Shown here: positions 4,483 through 11,706 of the stretch, one piece after another
Layout of the letters: the number at the start of each line of letters is the position of its first letter
Position numbering within the stretch: the stretch's first letter is position 1
NCBI GenBank assembly: GCA_046313915.1
Contig: JBKBXX010000100.1
Span: 1 to 11,706, forward strand
Origin: CAKKQX01 sp046313915
GTDB lineage: Bacteria > Pseudomonadota > Gammaproteobacteria > Burkholderiales > SG8-41
Direction of reading: 5' to 3'
DNA: 11,706 nt
Made by a program: the position numbers and the translations under genes
The notes under the pieces: model-generated
The model's input: the letters and a program-made list of their open reading frames with translations, nothing else
What the model was told of the DNA's origin: nothing
Database searches by the model: none

Positions 4483-7164
4483 TCAATCACAACGAATCTC
4501 GGCATCCTTGCGCCGGTACCACTGCCAGGTGCCGAGGGCGCAGCTCAGGTAGAAGGCGATAAATACGTACCACGCCGCGCGCGGGCTGCCGGTGGCCTCC
4601 AGCGACACGCCCACTGCCATGGGAATGAAGAACAGGCCGAGCGCCGCGATGGCCGCCGTGAAACCCAGGGCGACCGCGGCTTCGATTTCGCCTTCGCGCT
4701 TGGCTTTTGCCATTTCTTCCTCTCCTTTGCCTTGGGCCCGCAGCAGGTGCAGGGCCAGAAACACGCTCGGCACCATCCGGAACACCGAGCCGTTGCCGAT
4801 GCCGGTGGTCAGGAAAAGCAGCACGAAAGCCCAGAAAAACGCGTCGACGTTTCCGGGTTGCGTTCCCGAAGGCAGGAAGCTGAACACGGCGAGCGATGCG
4901 GCGAACATGACGACGAAGTTCCACAGCGTGAGCCGCGCGCCGCCGATGCGATCGGCGAGCCAGCCGCCCAGCGGCCGGATCAGGGCGCCGAGCAACGGGC
5001 CGACGAAGGCCAGTTTGAGCAGGCCCGAGCCCGGGAACTGGGACGCCAGCAGCGTCGGGAAAGCCGCCGCGAAACCGATGAAAGAGCCGAACGTCCCGCC
5101 GTAGAGCCAGCCCAGCATCCACGCATGCTTGCGTTTGAATATCGTAGCCTGTTCGCGGAAAGTGGCCTGGACATCGCGGATATTGTCCATGCCGAACCAC
5201 GCGGCGAGCGTCGCGAGCAGGATGAAAGGCACCCAGATGAAACCGGCATTCTGCAGCCACACCTGGCTTATTGCGGGATCGTCGTAGGGTTGGGGGCCGC
5301 CGCCCAGGATCGCCAGCGCGCCGCCGTAGATGCTGAGGGGCACCACGGCCTGCATGACGCCGACACCGAGGTTGCCGACGCCGGCATTCCAGCCGAGTGC
5401 CGTGCCTTGCATCCGCTTCGGGAAGAAGAAGCTGATGTGGGCCATGCTGGCGGAGAAATGCCCCCCGCCAAGGCCGCACAAGAGCGCGATGACGACGAAC
5501 ACCGCGTAGTTCGTGCTCGGGTTCTGCACCGCCAGCGCCATCCACAGCGCCGGCAGGAGCAGGGTGGCGGTGCTGAATACCGTGAAGTTCCTGCCGCCGA
5601 AGATCGGCACCATGAAGGAATACGCCAGCCGCAGCGCCGCGCCCGAAAGCCCCGGCAACGCAGCGAGCCAGAACAGTTCGCTGGTCGTGAACTTGAAGCC
5701 GATCTTCGGCAGCTCGACGACGACCACGCTCCAGACCAGCCATACCGCGAAGGCGAGGAACAGGGCCGGCATCGAACAGATCAGATTGCGCAGCGCGATG
5801 CGCCTGCCGGTCGTGCGCCAGAAATCCTCGTCGTCGGGACGCCAGTCGACGAGCCAGCGGCCCCGGGCCGCCCGGGCGTCGAGCAGGTGTTCCTGGACCA
5901 GTTGATCGCGCAGCCGGGTATCTTTCTCGAGGATCGCCTGGCGCTCGTTGCGCTCCGCGGCCCAGGTCCAGACCATGACGCCGGCGAGCATTGCGTACAT
6001 GAGCATGAAAGTGCTGCTGCGCACGTCGGTGACGTCGGCGGCGATGCCGAACATGATGGGCAGGGTGAAACCGCCGAGGCCGCCGATGACGCCCACCAGG
6101 CCGCCGACCGAGCCCATGTTATCCGGGTAATAGTCGGCAAGACTGCGGTAGACGCTTGCCTTGCCGATGCCCTGCGCCACGCCGACGATGAACACCAGGA
6201 TCGTGAACAGCACGACGCCGACGCCGATCTTGACGCTGACGTCGCCCTTGATGCCGTGAACGATCAGCGTCGTCGACGGATAGGAAAGGAAGAACAGACA
6301 GATGATACAGATCCAGAAGACCCACCAAGTCACCGTGTCCCCGCCCCAGCGATCGGAGACCCAGCCGCCCAGCGCGCGTATCACTCCTGAAGGCAGCGTG
6401 AAGAACATGGTGATGAAGGCGGCCGTTTTCAGGTCCAGCCCGTATTCGCCGATGTAGTACTTCGGCAGCCACAGGGCGAGCGCGACGAAGCCGCCGAACA
6501 CGAAATAGTAAGCGAGGCCAAGCCGCCACACGCGGGCCTCGGTCAGGGGGGCCAGCTGTTCGGCGAGGGTGGGATATTTGTTTTTCAGTCTGCGTTCCTC
6601 GTGCTTCGGATCGGGGAAGGTGAAGAACCAGAAAATCACCGCCATCACCAGCAGAGCGATCGAGTAGATCTTGGGGACCGCGCGCCAGCCGAAGGCGACC
6701 ACGATCAGCGGCGCAGCGAGATTGGTGACGGCGGAACCGGCGTTGCCGACGCCGAAAATGCCCATCGCGGTCCCTTGCTTTTCCTTCGGAAACCACGCCG
6801 AGGTGTAGGCGATGCCGATCGCGAACGCTCCGCCGGCGAGCCCGACGAACAGGCCGATCACCAGGTATTGCCAGTACTGAGTGGCGAAGGCGAGGCCGTA
6901 GGTCGGGATGGCGACCAGCAGCATGTGGATGAAATAGACGATGCGGCCGCCGTAGCGGTCGGTGAGCACGCCCAGCGGCAGGCGGATCAGCGAACCGGTG
7001 AGGATGGGGGTGGCCACCAGCAGGCCGAACTCGGTTTCGCTCAGCCCGAGCTCCTGTTTGATCCGGATGCCGATGATCGAAAACATGGTCCAGATGGCGA
7101 AGTTGACCGTGAAGGCCAGCGTGTTCATCGTGAGAACCGAGATGCGCTTGCCTTGTTCTGTCAT
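4483..7164 (-). CDS. narK: fused NarK1-NarK2 nitrate/nitrite transporter
   Basis: An 893-residue inner-membrane protein made of two complete MFS units of about 12 helices each, joined by a hydrophilic linker at roughly 402-455. Each half has the nitrate/nitrite-porter signatures. Half 1 has GIFGVGNAGSAVTN (135-148) and GVAQGIGKAS (328-337), with the paired anion-binding arginines at Arg61 and Arg340. Half 2 has GWNAGVGNLG (591-600) and GIGNGSVFR (788-796), with Arg512 and Arg796. This matches known NarK1-NarK2 fusions of denitrifiers, where the first half imports nitrate with protons and the second exchanges nitrate for nitrite. The ATG has GGAG 8 nt upstream. Unusually, no narGHJI, nap or nir gene is adjacent, and no convincing FNR or NarL site was found upstream. 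The gene ends at the shared bidirectional terminator. Confidence 0.93.
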   Translation of the reverse strand: MTEQGKRISVLTMNTLAFTVNFAIWTMFSIIGIRIKQELGLSETEFGLLVATPILTGSLIRLPLGVLTDRYGGRIVYFIHMLLVAIPTYGLAFATQYWQYLVIGLFVGLAGGAFAIGIAYTSAWFPKEKQGTAMGIFGVGNAGSAVTNLAAPLIVVAFGWRAVPKIYSIALLVMAVIFWFFTFPDPKHEERRLKNKYPTLAEQLAPLTEARVWRLGLAYYFVFGGFVALALWLPKYYIGEYGLDLKTAAFITMFFTLPSGVIRALGGWVSDRWGGDTVTWWVFWICIICLFFLSYPSTTLIVHGIKGDVSVKIGVGVVLFTILVFIVGVAQGIGKASVYRSLADYYPDNMGSVGGLVGVIGGLGGFTLPIMFGIAADVTDVRSSTFMLMYAMLAGVMVWTWAAERNERQAILEKDTRLRDQLVQEHLLDARAARGRWLVDWRPDDEDFWRTTGRRIALRNLICSMPALFLAFAVWLVWSVVVVELPKIGFKFTTSELFWLAALPGLSGAALRLAYSFMVPIFGGRNFTVFSTATLLLPALWMALAVQNPSTNYAVFVVIALLCGLGGGHFSASMAHISFFFPKRMQGTALGWNAGVGNLGVGVMQAVVPLSIYGGALAILGGGPQPYDDPAISQVWLQNAGFIWVPFILLATLAAWFGMDNIRDVQATFREQATIFKRKHAWMLGWLYGGTFGSFIGFAAAFPTLLASQFPGSGLLKLAFVGPLLGALIRPLGGWLADRIGGARLTLWNFVVMFAASLAVFSFLPSGTQPGNVDAFFWAFVLLFLTTGIGNGSVFRMVPSVFLALHLLRAQGKGEEEMAKAKREGEIEAAVALGFTAAIAALGLFFIPMAVGVSLEATGSPRAAWYVFIAFYLSCALGTWQWYRRKDAEIRCD

Positions 7165-7544
7165 GGCCGGGGCTCCAGCGAGTCAAAAGGAAGGGGGGCG
7201 AAGTCCGAGAGAGGGCCGCATGCGCGATGCGCGAAAGCGCGACCACCGCGGGCGCTGGTGACGGCAGCAACTGGCGTCGGGCGGGAACTCATGATGCGGC
7301 GCGGTCCGGGTTTGCGGCTGAAATACCCTGCCTGAGGCAAGGGCATTTGGCGGCATTGTCTTATGCCAGGGCGGCGAGCGCAAGCAGCGGGGTGGGCCGG
7401 GGCGCGGATATGATTTTATGTCATTGATTTTAAATTATTTTTTGTCACGCCGCCGGGAACGAGGGAATTTCCGTGGCGCGCGGGAAAAAAACGCTTAAAC
7501 TCGCGTTTGCATTTTTTTCGTTCGAAACCCCGTCTGGAGAAGCG
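7165..7544. promoter_or_regulatory. 380-bp divergent intergenic region with AT-rich island
   Basis: No convincing gene lies between narK (-) and the thioesterase (+). GC-rich DNA here is broken by an AT-rich island at 7408-7443 that contains several TAAAAT/TAAATT-like words on both strands, the likely site of the divergent promoters. A short inverted repeat TGCCTGAGGCA (7329-7339) could be an operator. A half site TTGAT (7424-7428) lacks the second arm of an FNR box. No individual promoter can be assigned with confidence. Confidence 0.35.
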
Positions 7545-7961
7545 ATGAGCACCGCAGTGGAATTGAAACCGGGTTTGAAGGGCTCCACGGAGATCCTGGT
7601 CGGCACGCGCGACACCGCGCCGCACGTGGGCAGCGGCAAGATCAAGGTGCTGGCCACGCCGGTGATGGTGAGTCTGATGGAAGAAGCGGCGCTGAATGCC
7701 GTCGAGGGTTTGCTGCCGGAAGGGCACCAGACGGTGGGGATACGGCTGGACATCAGTCACGTCGCGGCAACGCCGGTCGGCATGCGCGTGCGGGCGCACG
7801 CCGAGCTGATCAAGGTCGACGGCCGCAAGCTCACTTTCCGCGTGTTTGCCGAGGACGAGAAAGAACCGATAGGCGAGGGCATACACGAGCGCATCATCGT
7901 CAACGTCGCGCGTTTCGACAAGCGCAGCCAGGAAAAGGCGAGCCGCGAATGGGGCAAATGA
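7545..7961 (+). CDS. FlK-like acyl-CoA thioesterase (hotdog fold)
   Basis: A 138-residue single-domain hotdog thioesterase resembling fluoroacetyl-CoA thioesterase FlK. The FlK catalytic trio Thr42-Glu50-His76 aligns, with a constant shift of four, to Thr38 (VLATP), Glu46 (MEEAA) and His72 (SHVAATPVG) here. KLTFRVFAEDE (95-105) and IGEGIHERIIV (109-119) complete the family pattern. The start at 7545 is preferred to an in-frame ATG at 7473 because GGAGA lies 4 nt upstream and family members begin near here. FlK itself protects Streptomyces cattleya from fluoroacetate. Most relatives have unknown acyl-CoA substrates, so fluoroacetate specificity should not be assumed. It stands alone and converges with the next small gene. 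Cytosolic; no signal sequence. Confidence 0.88.
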   Translation: MSTAVELKPGLKGSTEILVGTRDTAPHVGSGKIKVLATPVMVSLMEEAALNAVEGLLPEGHQTVGIRLDISHVAATPVGMRVRAHAELIKVDGRKLTFRVFAEDEKEPIGEGIHERIIVNVARFDKRSQEKASREWGK

Positions 7962-7983
7962 AGAAGGCGCGCCGCTTCCCCGC

Positions 7984-8277
7984 CTACTGCGGTTCGTCGC
8001 GGGACGGCGGTGACGGCAGGCGACCGGAATATCCGATGACGGTGTATTCGCCTTCGAAGGTGGTGCGCGTTGCCGCGGCACGCAAATTGCGCGCAAGCCA
8101 CCACCGGCGCAGAGCGACGATCGTCGCAAGCAGCGCAGCTGCGAGCAGCGCTACGGTCAGAAAGAAGAACGCCAGTGCCACGATGGCGATGGCGAGCACG
8201 AAAACGACGATGCGCTGCAGCCAGTTTTGTTTCCCGGCCGCGGCAATCAGAATACGGGGAGTGTGGCGCGGGGTCAT
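7984..8277 (-). CDS. small membrane protein of unknown function
   Basis: A 97-residue protein. Residues 1-19 are polar and basic, 20-55 form a long hydrophobic stretch (two short helices or a hairpin) rich in Ala, Val, Leu and Phe, then a basic segment RRWWLARNLR (57-66), and a C-terminal tail with FEGEYTVIGYSGR. The basic cluster after the helix suggests that the C-terminus stays in the cytoplasm. No recognised domain. The ATG at 8277 has only a poor Shine-Dalgarno sequence. Coding status rests on the sensible membrane-protein layout and on fit between its neighbours: 22 bp after the thioesterase stop and 37 bp after the NYN gene stop, with which it is in tandem only loosely. Confidence 0.65.
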   Translation of the reverse strand: MTPRHTPRILIAAAGKQNWLQRIVVFVLAIAIVALAFFFLTVALLAAALLATIVALRRWWLARNLRAAATRTTFEGEYTVIGYSGRLPSPPSRDEPQ

Positions 8278-8314
8278 CCTGCATGAGGCCGCGCATCGCC
8301 GGCAATAGTTCCCG

Positions 8315-9130
8315 TCAGTAGTCGGGATTGTAGCTCTTGATGATGACGCCGCCCGATTTTTCGTCGGGCTCGAGCACGAGCAGCTTGCGTGCCTCGGCTT
8401 CGTCGAGCAGCTTGCCGAACGAGCGGAAGCCGTAATACGCCTCGTTGAAACCCGGATGGCGGCGCTTCAACGCCTGCTTGACCATCGAGCCCCAGATTTT
8501 TTCCTCGGCGCCGCGCTCGGCGAACAGCGCTTCCACGGTTTCCATCACCAGATCCAGTGCCTCCTGCTTCTTGTCGCTTTCCTTGGTGGCGTGGACAGTG
8601 GTCTCGGGCGCGGTCTTGGACGCGGTTTTTTTCCGGGTCTGCTTTTTCGCCTTTTCACGCACCAGATCGTCGTAATAGATGAACTCGTCGCAATTGGCCA
8701 TCAACAGGTCGGAGGTGGATTTCTTGACGCCAACGCCGATCACGGTCTTGTTGTTCTCACGCAGCTTGCTGACGAGCGGCGAGAAGTCGGAATCGCCGCT
8801 GATGATGACGAAAGTGTCGACGTGGGACTTGGTGTAGCACAGGTCGAGCGCGTCCACCACCATGCGGATGTCGGCTGAATTCTTGCCCGATTGCCGCACA
8901 TGGGGGATTTCGATCAGCTCGAAAGCGGCTTCGTGCATGGCCGACTTGAAGGAGCGGTAGCGTTCCCAGTCGCAATACGCTTTCTTGACGACGATGTTGC
9001 CTTTGAGCAGCAGCCGTTCGAGCACTTTCTTGATGTCGAATTCCGCGTATTTCGCCTCGCGCACGCCGAGCGCGACGTTTTCGAAATCGCAAAACAGCGC
9101 CATGTTTTTCGTATCCTGCGGGGATGTCAT
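8315..9130 (-). CDS. NYN-domain (PIN-like) ribonuclease with OST-HTH domain
   Basis: A 271-residue protein. Residues 9-155 are a NYN/LabA-type PIN-like nuclease fold with the acidic metal site Asp15 (CDFEN), Asp87 (NSADI), Asp113 and Asp115 (SGDSDF). Residues 158-187 form a Lys/Arg-rich linker. Residues 188-268 match an OST-HTH/LOTUS domain (ALDLVMETVEALF ... KIWGSMVKQALKRR ... GFRSFGKLLDEAEARKL), a fold that binds RNA in eukaryotes. A metal-dependent RNase acting on structured RNA is the likely role, but targets are unknown. The start at 9130 is chosen for GAGG 8 nt upstream and the short conserved lead to the NYN domain. A longer reading from 9397 would overlap the divergent cyclase and is low-complexity. 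Divergent from the cyclase-FHA gene by 211 bp. Confidence 0.88.
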   Translation of the reverse strand: MTSPQDTKNMALFCDFENVALGVREAKYAEFDIKKVLERLLLKGNIVVKKAYCDWERYRSFKSAMHEAAFELIEIPHVRQSGKNSADIRMVVDALDLCYTKSHVDTFVIISGDSDFSPLVSKLRENNKTVIGVGVKKSTSDLLMANCDEFIYYDDLVREKAKKQTRKKTASKTAPETTVHATKESDKKQEALDLVMETVEALFAERGAEEKIWGSMVKQALKRRHPGFNEAYYGFRSFGKLLDEAEARKLLVLEPDEKSGGVIIKSYNPDY

Positions 9131-9319
9131 TTTCCGGACCTCGATGATTTCCTGTCGTGCCAATTGTGAGACTTCTGCCGCCGGTTGTCGATTTCCGCCG
9201 GCGCGGGGGATTTTGCGTGCCCGGTCTGGGCGACAGGCCGGCGCGGGCGTTGTTTCACGGCGGTGCGCAAGGATGGCGCTTTTGTGTTTTTGTGGCGTTT
9301 TTCGGTTGCGCGATGTCTG

Positions 9320-9325
9320 TATGAT
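9320..9325 (+). promoter_or_regulatory. candidate -10 box of the cyclase-FHA gene
   Basis: TATGAT, within TGTATGATAAT, lies 16 bp before the chosen ATG at 9342. The -35 region 17 bp upstream is only T-rich. It would give a leader of about 10 nt. The remaining 9131-9319 gap shows no gene and must also hold the promoter for the divergent NYN gene. Confidence 0.35.
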
Positions 9326-9341
9326 AATGGAAAATCCGGCC

Positions 9342-10256
9342 ATGGCACGACAAACCAGGAATATGGCGGTACTGTTCGCCGATATCAGCGACAGCACCAG
9401 CCTTTATCGGGAACTCGGCGACGTCACCGCGCGCAACATCATCGATGCCTGCCTGTCGGCGATCTGCGGCGTGCTGCCGCGCTTCGAGGGGCAGCTGGTC
9501 AAGACCATAGGCGACGAGGTGATGTGCGCTTTCCCCAGCGTCGATCTGGCGGTGCTGGCGGCGAGCGAAATGCAGTCGGTGGTAACCGGCACCAAGCCCG
9601 GCAACTACCCGGTGATGATCCACATCGGCCTGCACTACGGCCCGGTTCTGATCGAGGACGGCGACATTTTCGGCGATACCGTGAACGCCGCGGCCTACCT
9701 CACCGCGGTGGCGATGGCGGAACAGATCCTCACCACCGAGGCGACCGAAGGTGGCCTGTCGCCGGAACTGAAATCGTGCGTGCGTCCGGTTTTCCATGCC
9801 GTGCTGAAAGGCAACATCGAGGAGTCGACGATCTACCAGGTGTTGTGGCGTACGGACAATCACGATCTCACCGATGTCAATCTGCAGTCGAGCAAGGTGA
9901 TTCCGGGCGACACTGGCAGTCTGCTGGTGATGCTCGACGAGGAACGGGTGCGCATCGATCAGTGGCGCACCGAGCTCGTCATCGGCCGCAGCAAGACCTG
10001 CGATCTGGTAGTGACCGACAGGTTCGCTTCGCGCCGCCATCTCACCATCAGGCTGATGCGAACCAATTTCTACCTGATCGATCACAGCATCAACGGCACT
10101 TTCGTCTCGTTGGAAAGCGGCGAGGAAGTGCACGTGCTGCGCGGTGAACTGCTGCTCGACGGTGCGGGGCAGATCCGCCTCGGCAGAAGCCGCGTCGAGC
10201 GCCCGCTGGAGATCATCACCTTTGCGCGCGACCGCCGCTCGATGTTCCGCATGTAG
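9342..10256 (+). CDS. class III nucleotide cyclase domain fused to FHA domain
   Basis: A 304-residue soluble protein. Residues 8-168 are a class III adenylate/guanylate cyclase domain. Metal aspartates are Asp13 (FADIS) and Asp58 (KTIGDE), and the adenine-selecting pair is Lys54 and Asp108 (GDIFGD). Asn115 is present, but the transition-state arginine of the usual VNxAxR motif is Tyr119 (VNAAAYL). Residues 208-290 form an FHA domain, which binds phosphothreonine, with GRSKTCDLV (215-223), ASRRH (229-233) and INGTF (250-254). The start is uncertain: 9342 is chosen because GGAAAA lies 7 nt upstream and an apparent -10 box (TATGAT, 9320-9325) covers the earlier ATGs at 9321 and 9327; 9363 is also possible. 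It converges with the oxidoreductase. Likely a kinase-linked signalling protein whose catalytic activity is doubtful. Confidence 0.9.
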   Translation: MARQTRNMAVLFADISDSTSLYRELGDVTARNIIDACLSAICGVLPRFEGQLVKTIGDEVMCAFPSVDLAVLAASEMQSVVTGTKPGNYPVMIHIGLHYGPVLIEDGDIFGDTVNAAAYLTAVAMAEQILTTEATEGGLSPELKSCVRPVFHAVLKGNIEESTIYQVLWRTDNHDLTDVNLQSSKVIPGDTGSLLVMLDEERVRIDQWRTELVIGRSKTCDLVVTDRFASRRHLTIRLMRTNFYLIDHSINGTFVSLESGEEVHVLRGELLLDGAGQIRLGRSRVERPLEIITFARDRRSMFRM

Positions 10257-10298
10257 CGCACGCCGGTCACGCCGCCGGCCCGCGCGCCTTGCCGCCGC

Positions 10299-11186
10299 TC
10301 ACTTGCCCGAGGAGTTTGCGGCGAGCAGCCGGACGACCTCGCTGCCGCTGCGGTGGTGTTGGCGCGCCTGTTCGGGGGATTCCCTGCCCAGGTCGGTGGC
10401 GGCGACGAATTCGTAGAGCTCGGCGGCGCCCTGCATGAGGCGCGGCGTCATGCCCGCGTCTTCGAAAGTCCTGGCGATTTCGAACATTTCCGGCACCCAG
10501 CGGTAGGCTTTGGGCGGCATGGTGGGCACGCGATTCAGGATCCAGTCGTGGATCTCGGGAAGGCTTTCCCGGAACTCGGTTTCCAGCACGTTTTCGACCC
10601 CCAGCCTGCGGGCAGCGATCAGCAGTTCCGTGCCGAGCGCCACCACGCCCTTGGTGACCGCGCCGTAGCACATCTTGACCGCGGAAGCGTCGCCGATGCG
10701 TTCGCTCACCACGCGCACCTGCAAATTGGGGTGCTTGAGCTGGGCAAAGAGATGGGCATGGGGTCCCGAGACGTAGAGCCGAACCCGGTTTTTCCCGCGC
10801 GGCGGCGAGCCGATGATGCCGGCATCGATGAAGGTGCCGCCGGCTTCGCGGATGATCGAGTCGATCGTGGATTTGGTGGCGGGGGCGAGCGCGTTGCAGT
10901 CGGCAAATACCGGTTTATGTCCCGTTTTCAGCACGGCGGCGGCCACTTCGCGCGCCTTGTCCAGCGCCGCGGCGGGATTGAGGATGGACAGTATCATGTC
11001 GCAGCTCACGACCAGTTTTTCCAGCGTGCCGCAGTCGGTAAGCCCGGCTTCACGGGCAAGCGCCGCGGTGCGCGGGCTGCGGCCTTCGAGCGCGGTGAAG
11101 ACATTGCGGCCGCTTTCCCCGAGACGCGCCGCAATCGCCTGTCCCATGTCTCCGGGACTGACTATTCCGATGTTCCTGATCTGCAT
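10299..11186 (-). CDS. NAD(P)-dependent dehydrogenase, 6PGDH/3-HIBDH-like with DUF1932-type C-terminus
   Basis: A 295-residue cytosolic beta-hydroxyacid-dehydrogenase-like protein. The Rossmann start IGIVSPGDMG (6-15) has Ser10 where most family members have Gly. The substrate-binding segment FADCNALAP (94-101) corresponds to DxNSxxP, GIIGSPP (123-129) to the GAPVSG region, and Lys171 in SAVKMCYGAVTKG is the expected catalytic lysine. The C-terminal all-helical part (175-295) resembles the DUF1932 group rather than classical 3-hydroxyisobutyrate dehydrogenase. The substrate cannot be told from sequence. AGGAG lies 7 nt before the ATG. It is divergent from an MFS transporter gene (135 bp apart) that might move its substrate, but that link is only positional. 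Confidence 0.9.
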   Translation of the reverse strand: MQIRNIGIVSPGDMGQAIAARLGESGRNVFTALEGRSPRTAALAREAGLTDCGTLEKLVVSCDMILSILNPAAALDKAREVAAAVLKTGHKPVFADCNALAPATKSTIDSIIREAGGTFIDAGIIGSPPRGKNRVRLYVSGPHAHLFAQLKHPNLQVRVVSERIGDASAVKMCYGAVTKGVVALGTELLIAARRLGVENVLETEFRESLPEIHDWILNRVPTMPPKAYRWVPEMFEIARTFEDAGMTPRLMQGAAELYEFVAATDLGRESPEQARQHHRSGSEVVRLLAANSSGK

Positions 11187-11226
11187 GACGATGCTCCTGT
11201 TCGATGCGCCCGATGGGGCTCTCGGC

Positions 11227-11232
11227 TAAAAT
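11227..11232 (+). promoter_or_regulatory. candidate -10 box of the MFS gene
   Basis: TAAAAT lies in the 135-bp divergent gap, 89 bp before the MFS ATG, in GC-rich surroundings. No convincing -35 at 17 bp. The gap otherwise contains an AT-rich patch (11257-11269) and no ORF. Confidence 0.3.
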
Positions 11233-11321
11233 ACCCGTTTCGCGCCCTCGGCAACAAGAAAAATTTTTATCTGCTTCCCGATGCCCGCCGCCCCCGTCAC
11301 GCCGCCGCAGAAAAAACCGCC

Positions 11322-11706
11322 ATGGCCATTTATCTGATCATACTGGTGACGGTGCTGACCCATACCAGCTTCAAGGGCAGCAAGGTGCTGATCTCGCTCT
11401 ACGCGATAGATCTGGGCGCCAACCCGCTCGCGATTGGCGTGCTGTTTTCGATGTATTCGCTGTTCCCGGTGTTCCTCTCGGTCTATGCCGGCAAGCTCTC
11501 GGACCGCCTGGGTTTCCGCCCGCCGATGCTGTTTGGCGCCTGCGGCTTGCTGTCGGGACTGCTGCTGCCGTATTTCTTTCCTCGACTCGAGACGCTTTAT
11601 GTTTCGGCGGTGCTGATCGGCACCTGCTACATCTTTTATACGGTTTCGGTGCAGCATCTGATCGGCTCGGCCGGAGAAGGCGAGGAGCGCACTCGCAACT
11701 ACAGCC
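11322..11706 (+). CDS. MFS transporter, N-terminal part (runs off the window)
   Basis: 128 codons are visible with no stop. The protein starts MAIYLIILVT and shows hydrophobic helices at about 1-14, 36-55, 68-86 and 92-112. The MFS loop 2-3 motif A is GKLSDRLGFRP (57-67) with Asp61 and Arg62, typical of proton-coupled carriers. Substrate is unknown. The ATG at 11322 lacks a clear Shine-Dalgarno sequence; the frame stays open a short way upstream but without another ATG and with Pro/Ala-rich sequence. Divergent from the dehydrogenase gene. Confidence 0.85.
   Translation, partial: MAIYLIILVTVLTHTSFKGSKVLISLYAIDLGANPLAIGVLFSMYSLFPVFLSVYAGKLSDRLGFRPPMLFGACGLLSGLLLPYFFPRLETLYVSAVLIGTCYIFYTVSVQHLIGSAGEGEERTRNYS

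Noticed and set aside
4366..6390. 674-codon plus-strand ORF antisense to narK
   Set aside because: It starts inside tRNA-Arg, is extremely rich in Glu, Arg, His and Gln with no fold-like pattern, and mirrors the codon bias of the strongly coding narK on the other strand.
7161..7427. Short ORFs in the narK-thioesterase gap
   Set aside because: Both strands give Arg/Pro/Ala-rich translations without ribosome sites, as expected from GC-rich non-coding DNA.
7424..7437. FNR/DNR-type box upstream of narK
   Set aside because: TTGAT is present but the second half reads AATTA rather than ATCAA, so only one half-site is there.
9136..9165. Sigma-54 promoter for the NYN gene
   Set aside because: Minus strand has TGGCAC, but the required TTGC element at the correct spacing is absent.
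9131..9397. N-terminal extension of the NYN protein
   Set aside because: It would overlap the divergent cyclase start and lacks family-like sequence; a good ribosome site supports 9130.

Overview
The window looks like GC-rich chromosomal DNA from a betaproteobacterium. This is an inference from the protein families (a short XRE-type regulator next to lysC, a fused NarK1-NarK2 nitrate transporter, a QueD-like protein) and from CCA being encoded in all three tRNA genes. No phage, transposase, plasmid or CRISPR genes are visible.

Layout. Positions 1-314 hold an intact tRNA-Ser(UGA) preceded by an unusual 142-bp tandem repeat. Each repeat unit carries the 5' half of the same tRNA, apparently interrupted in the anticodon loop by an 82-bp hairpin-rich sequence. 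Next come an alpha/beta hydrolase (+), and, on the minus strand, a QueD-family enzyme and a small XRE-type DNA-binding protein. Aspartate kinase lysC (+) follows, with a visible internal start for a beta subunit. Then come tRNA-Ser(GCU), preceded by a decayed 5' copy of itself, and tRNA-Arg(ACG), each followed by a clear intrinsic terminator. The terminator after tRNA-Arg is symmetric and also serves the converging narK gene.

From 4483 on: an 893-residue double-MFS nitrate/nitrite transporter (-) with no nitrate reductase genes beside it; a 380-bp gene-free stretch with an AT-rich island; a fluoroacetyl-CoA-thioesterase-like hotdog protein (+); a small membrane protein (-); a NYN-nuclease/OST-HTH protein (-) divergent from a class III cyclase-FHA protein (+) whose transition-state arginine is replaced by tyrosine; a 6-phosphogluconate/3-hydroxyisobutyrate-dehydrogenase-like oxidoreductase with a DUF1932-type C-terminus (-); and the first 128 codons of a divergent MFS transporter running off the window end.

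Most genes are single transcription units in convergent or divergent arrangement, so there is no large operon. The most unusual parts are the two serine tRNA loci with partial 5' copies upstream and the altered cyclase. The rest is mostly housekeeping and metabolic content. All family calls come from reading motifs; no database search was possible.
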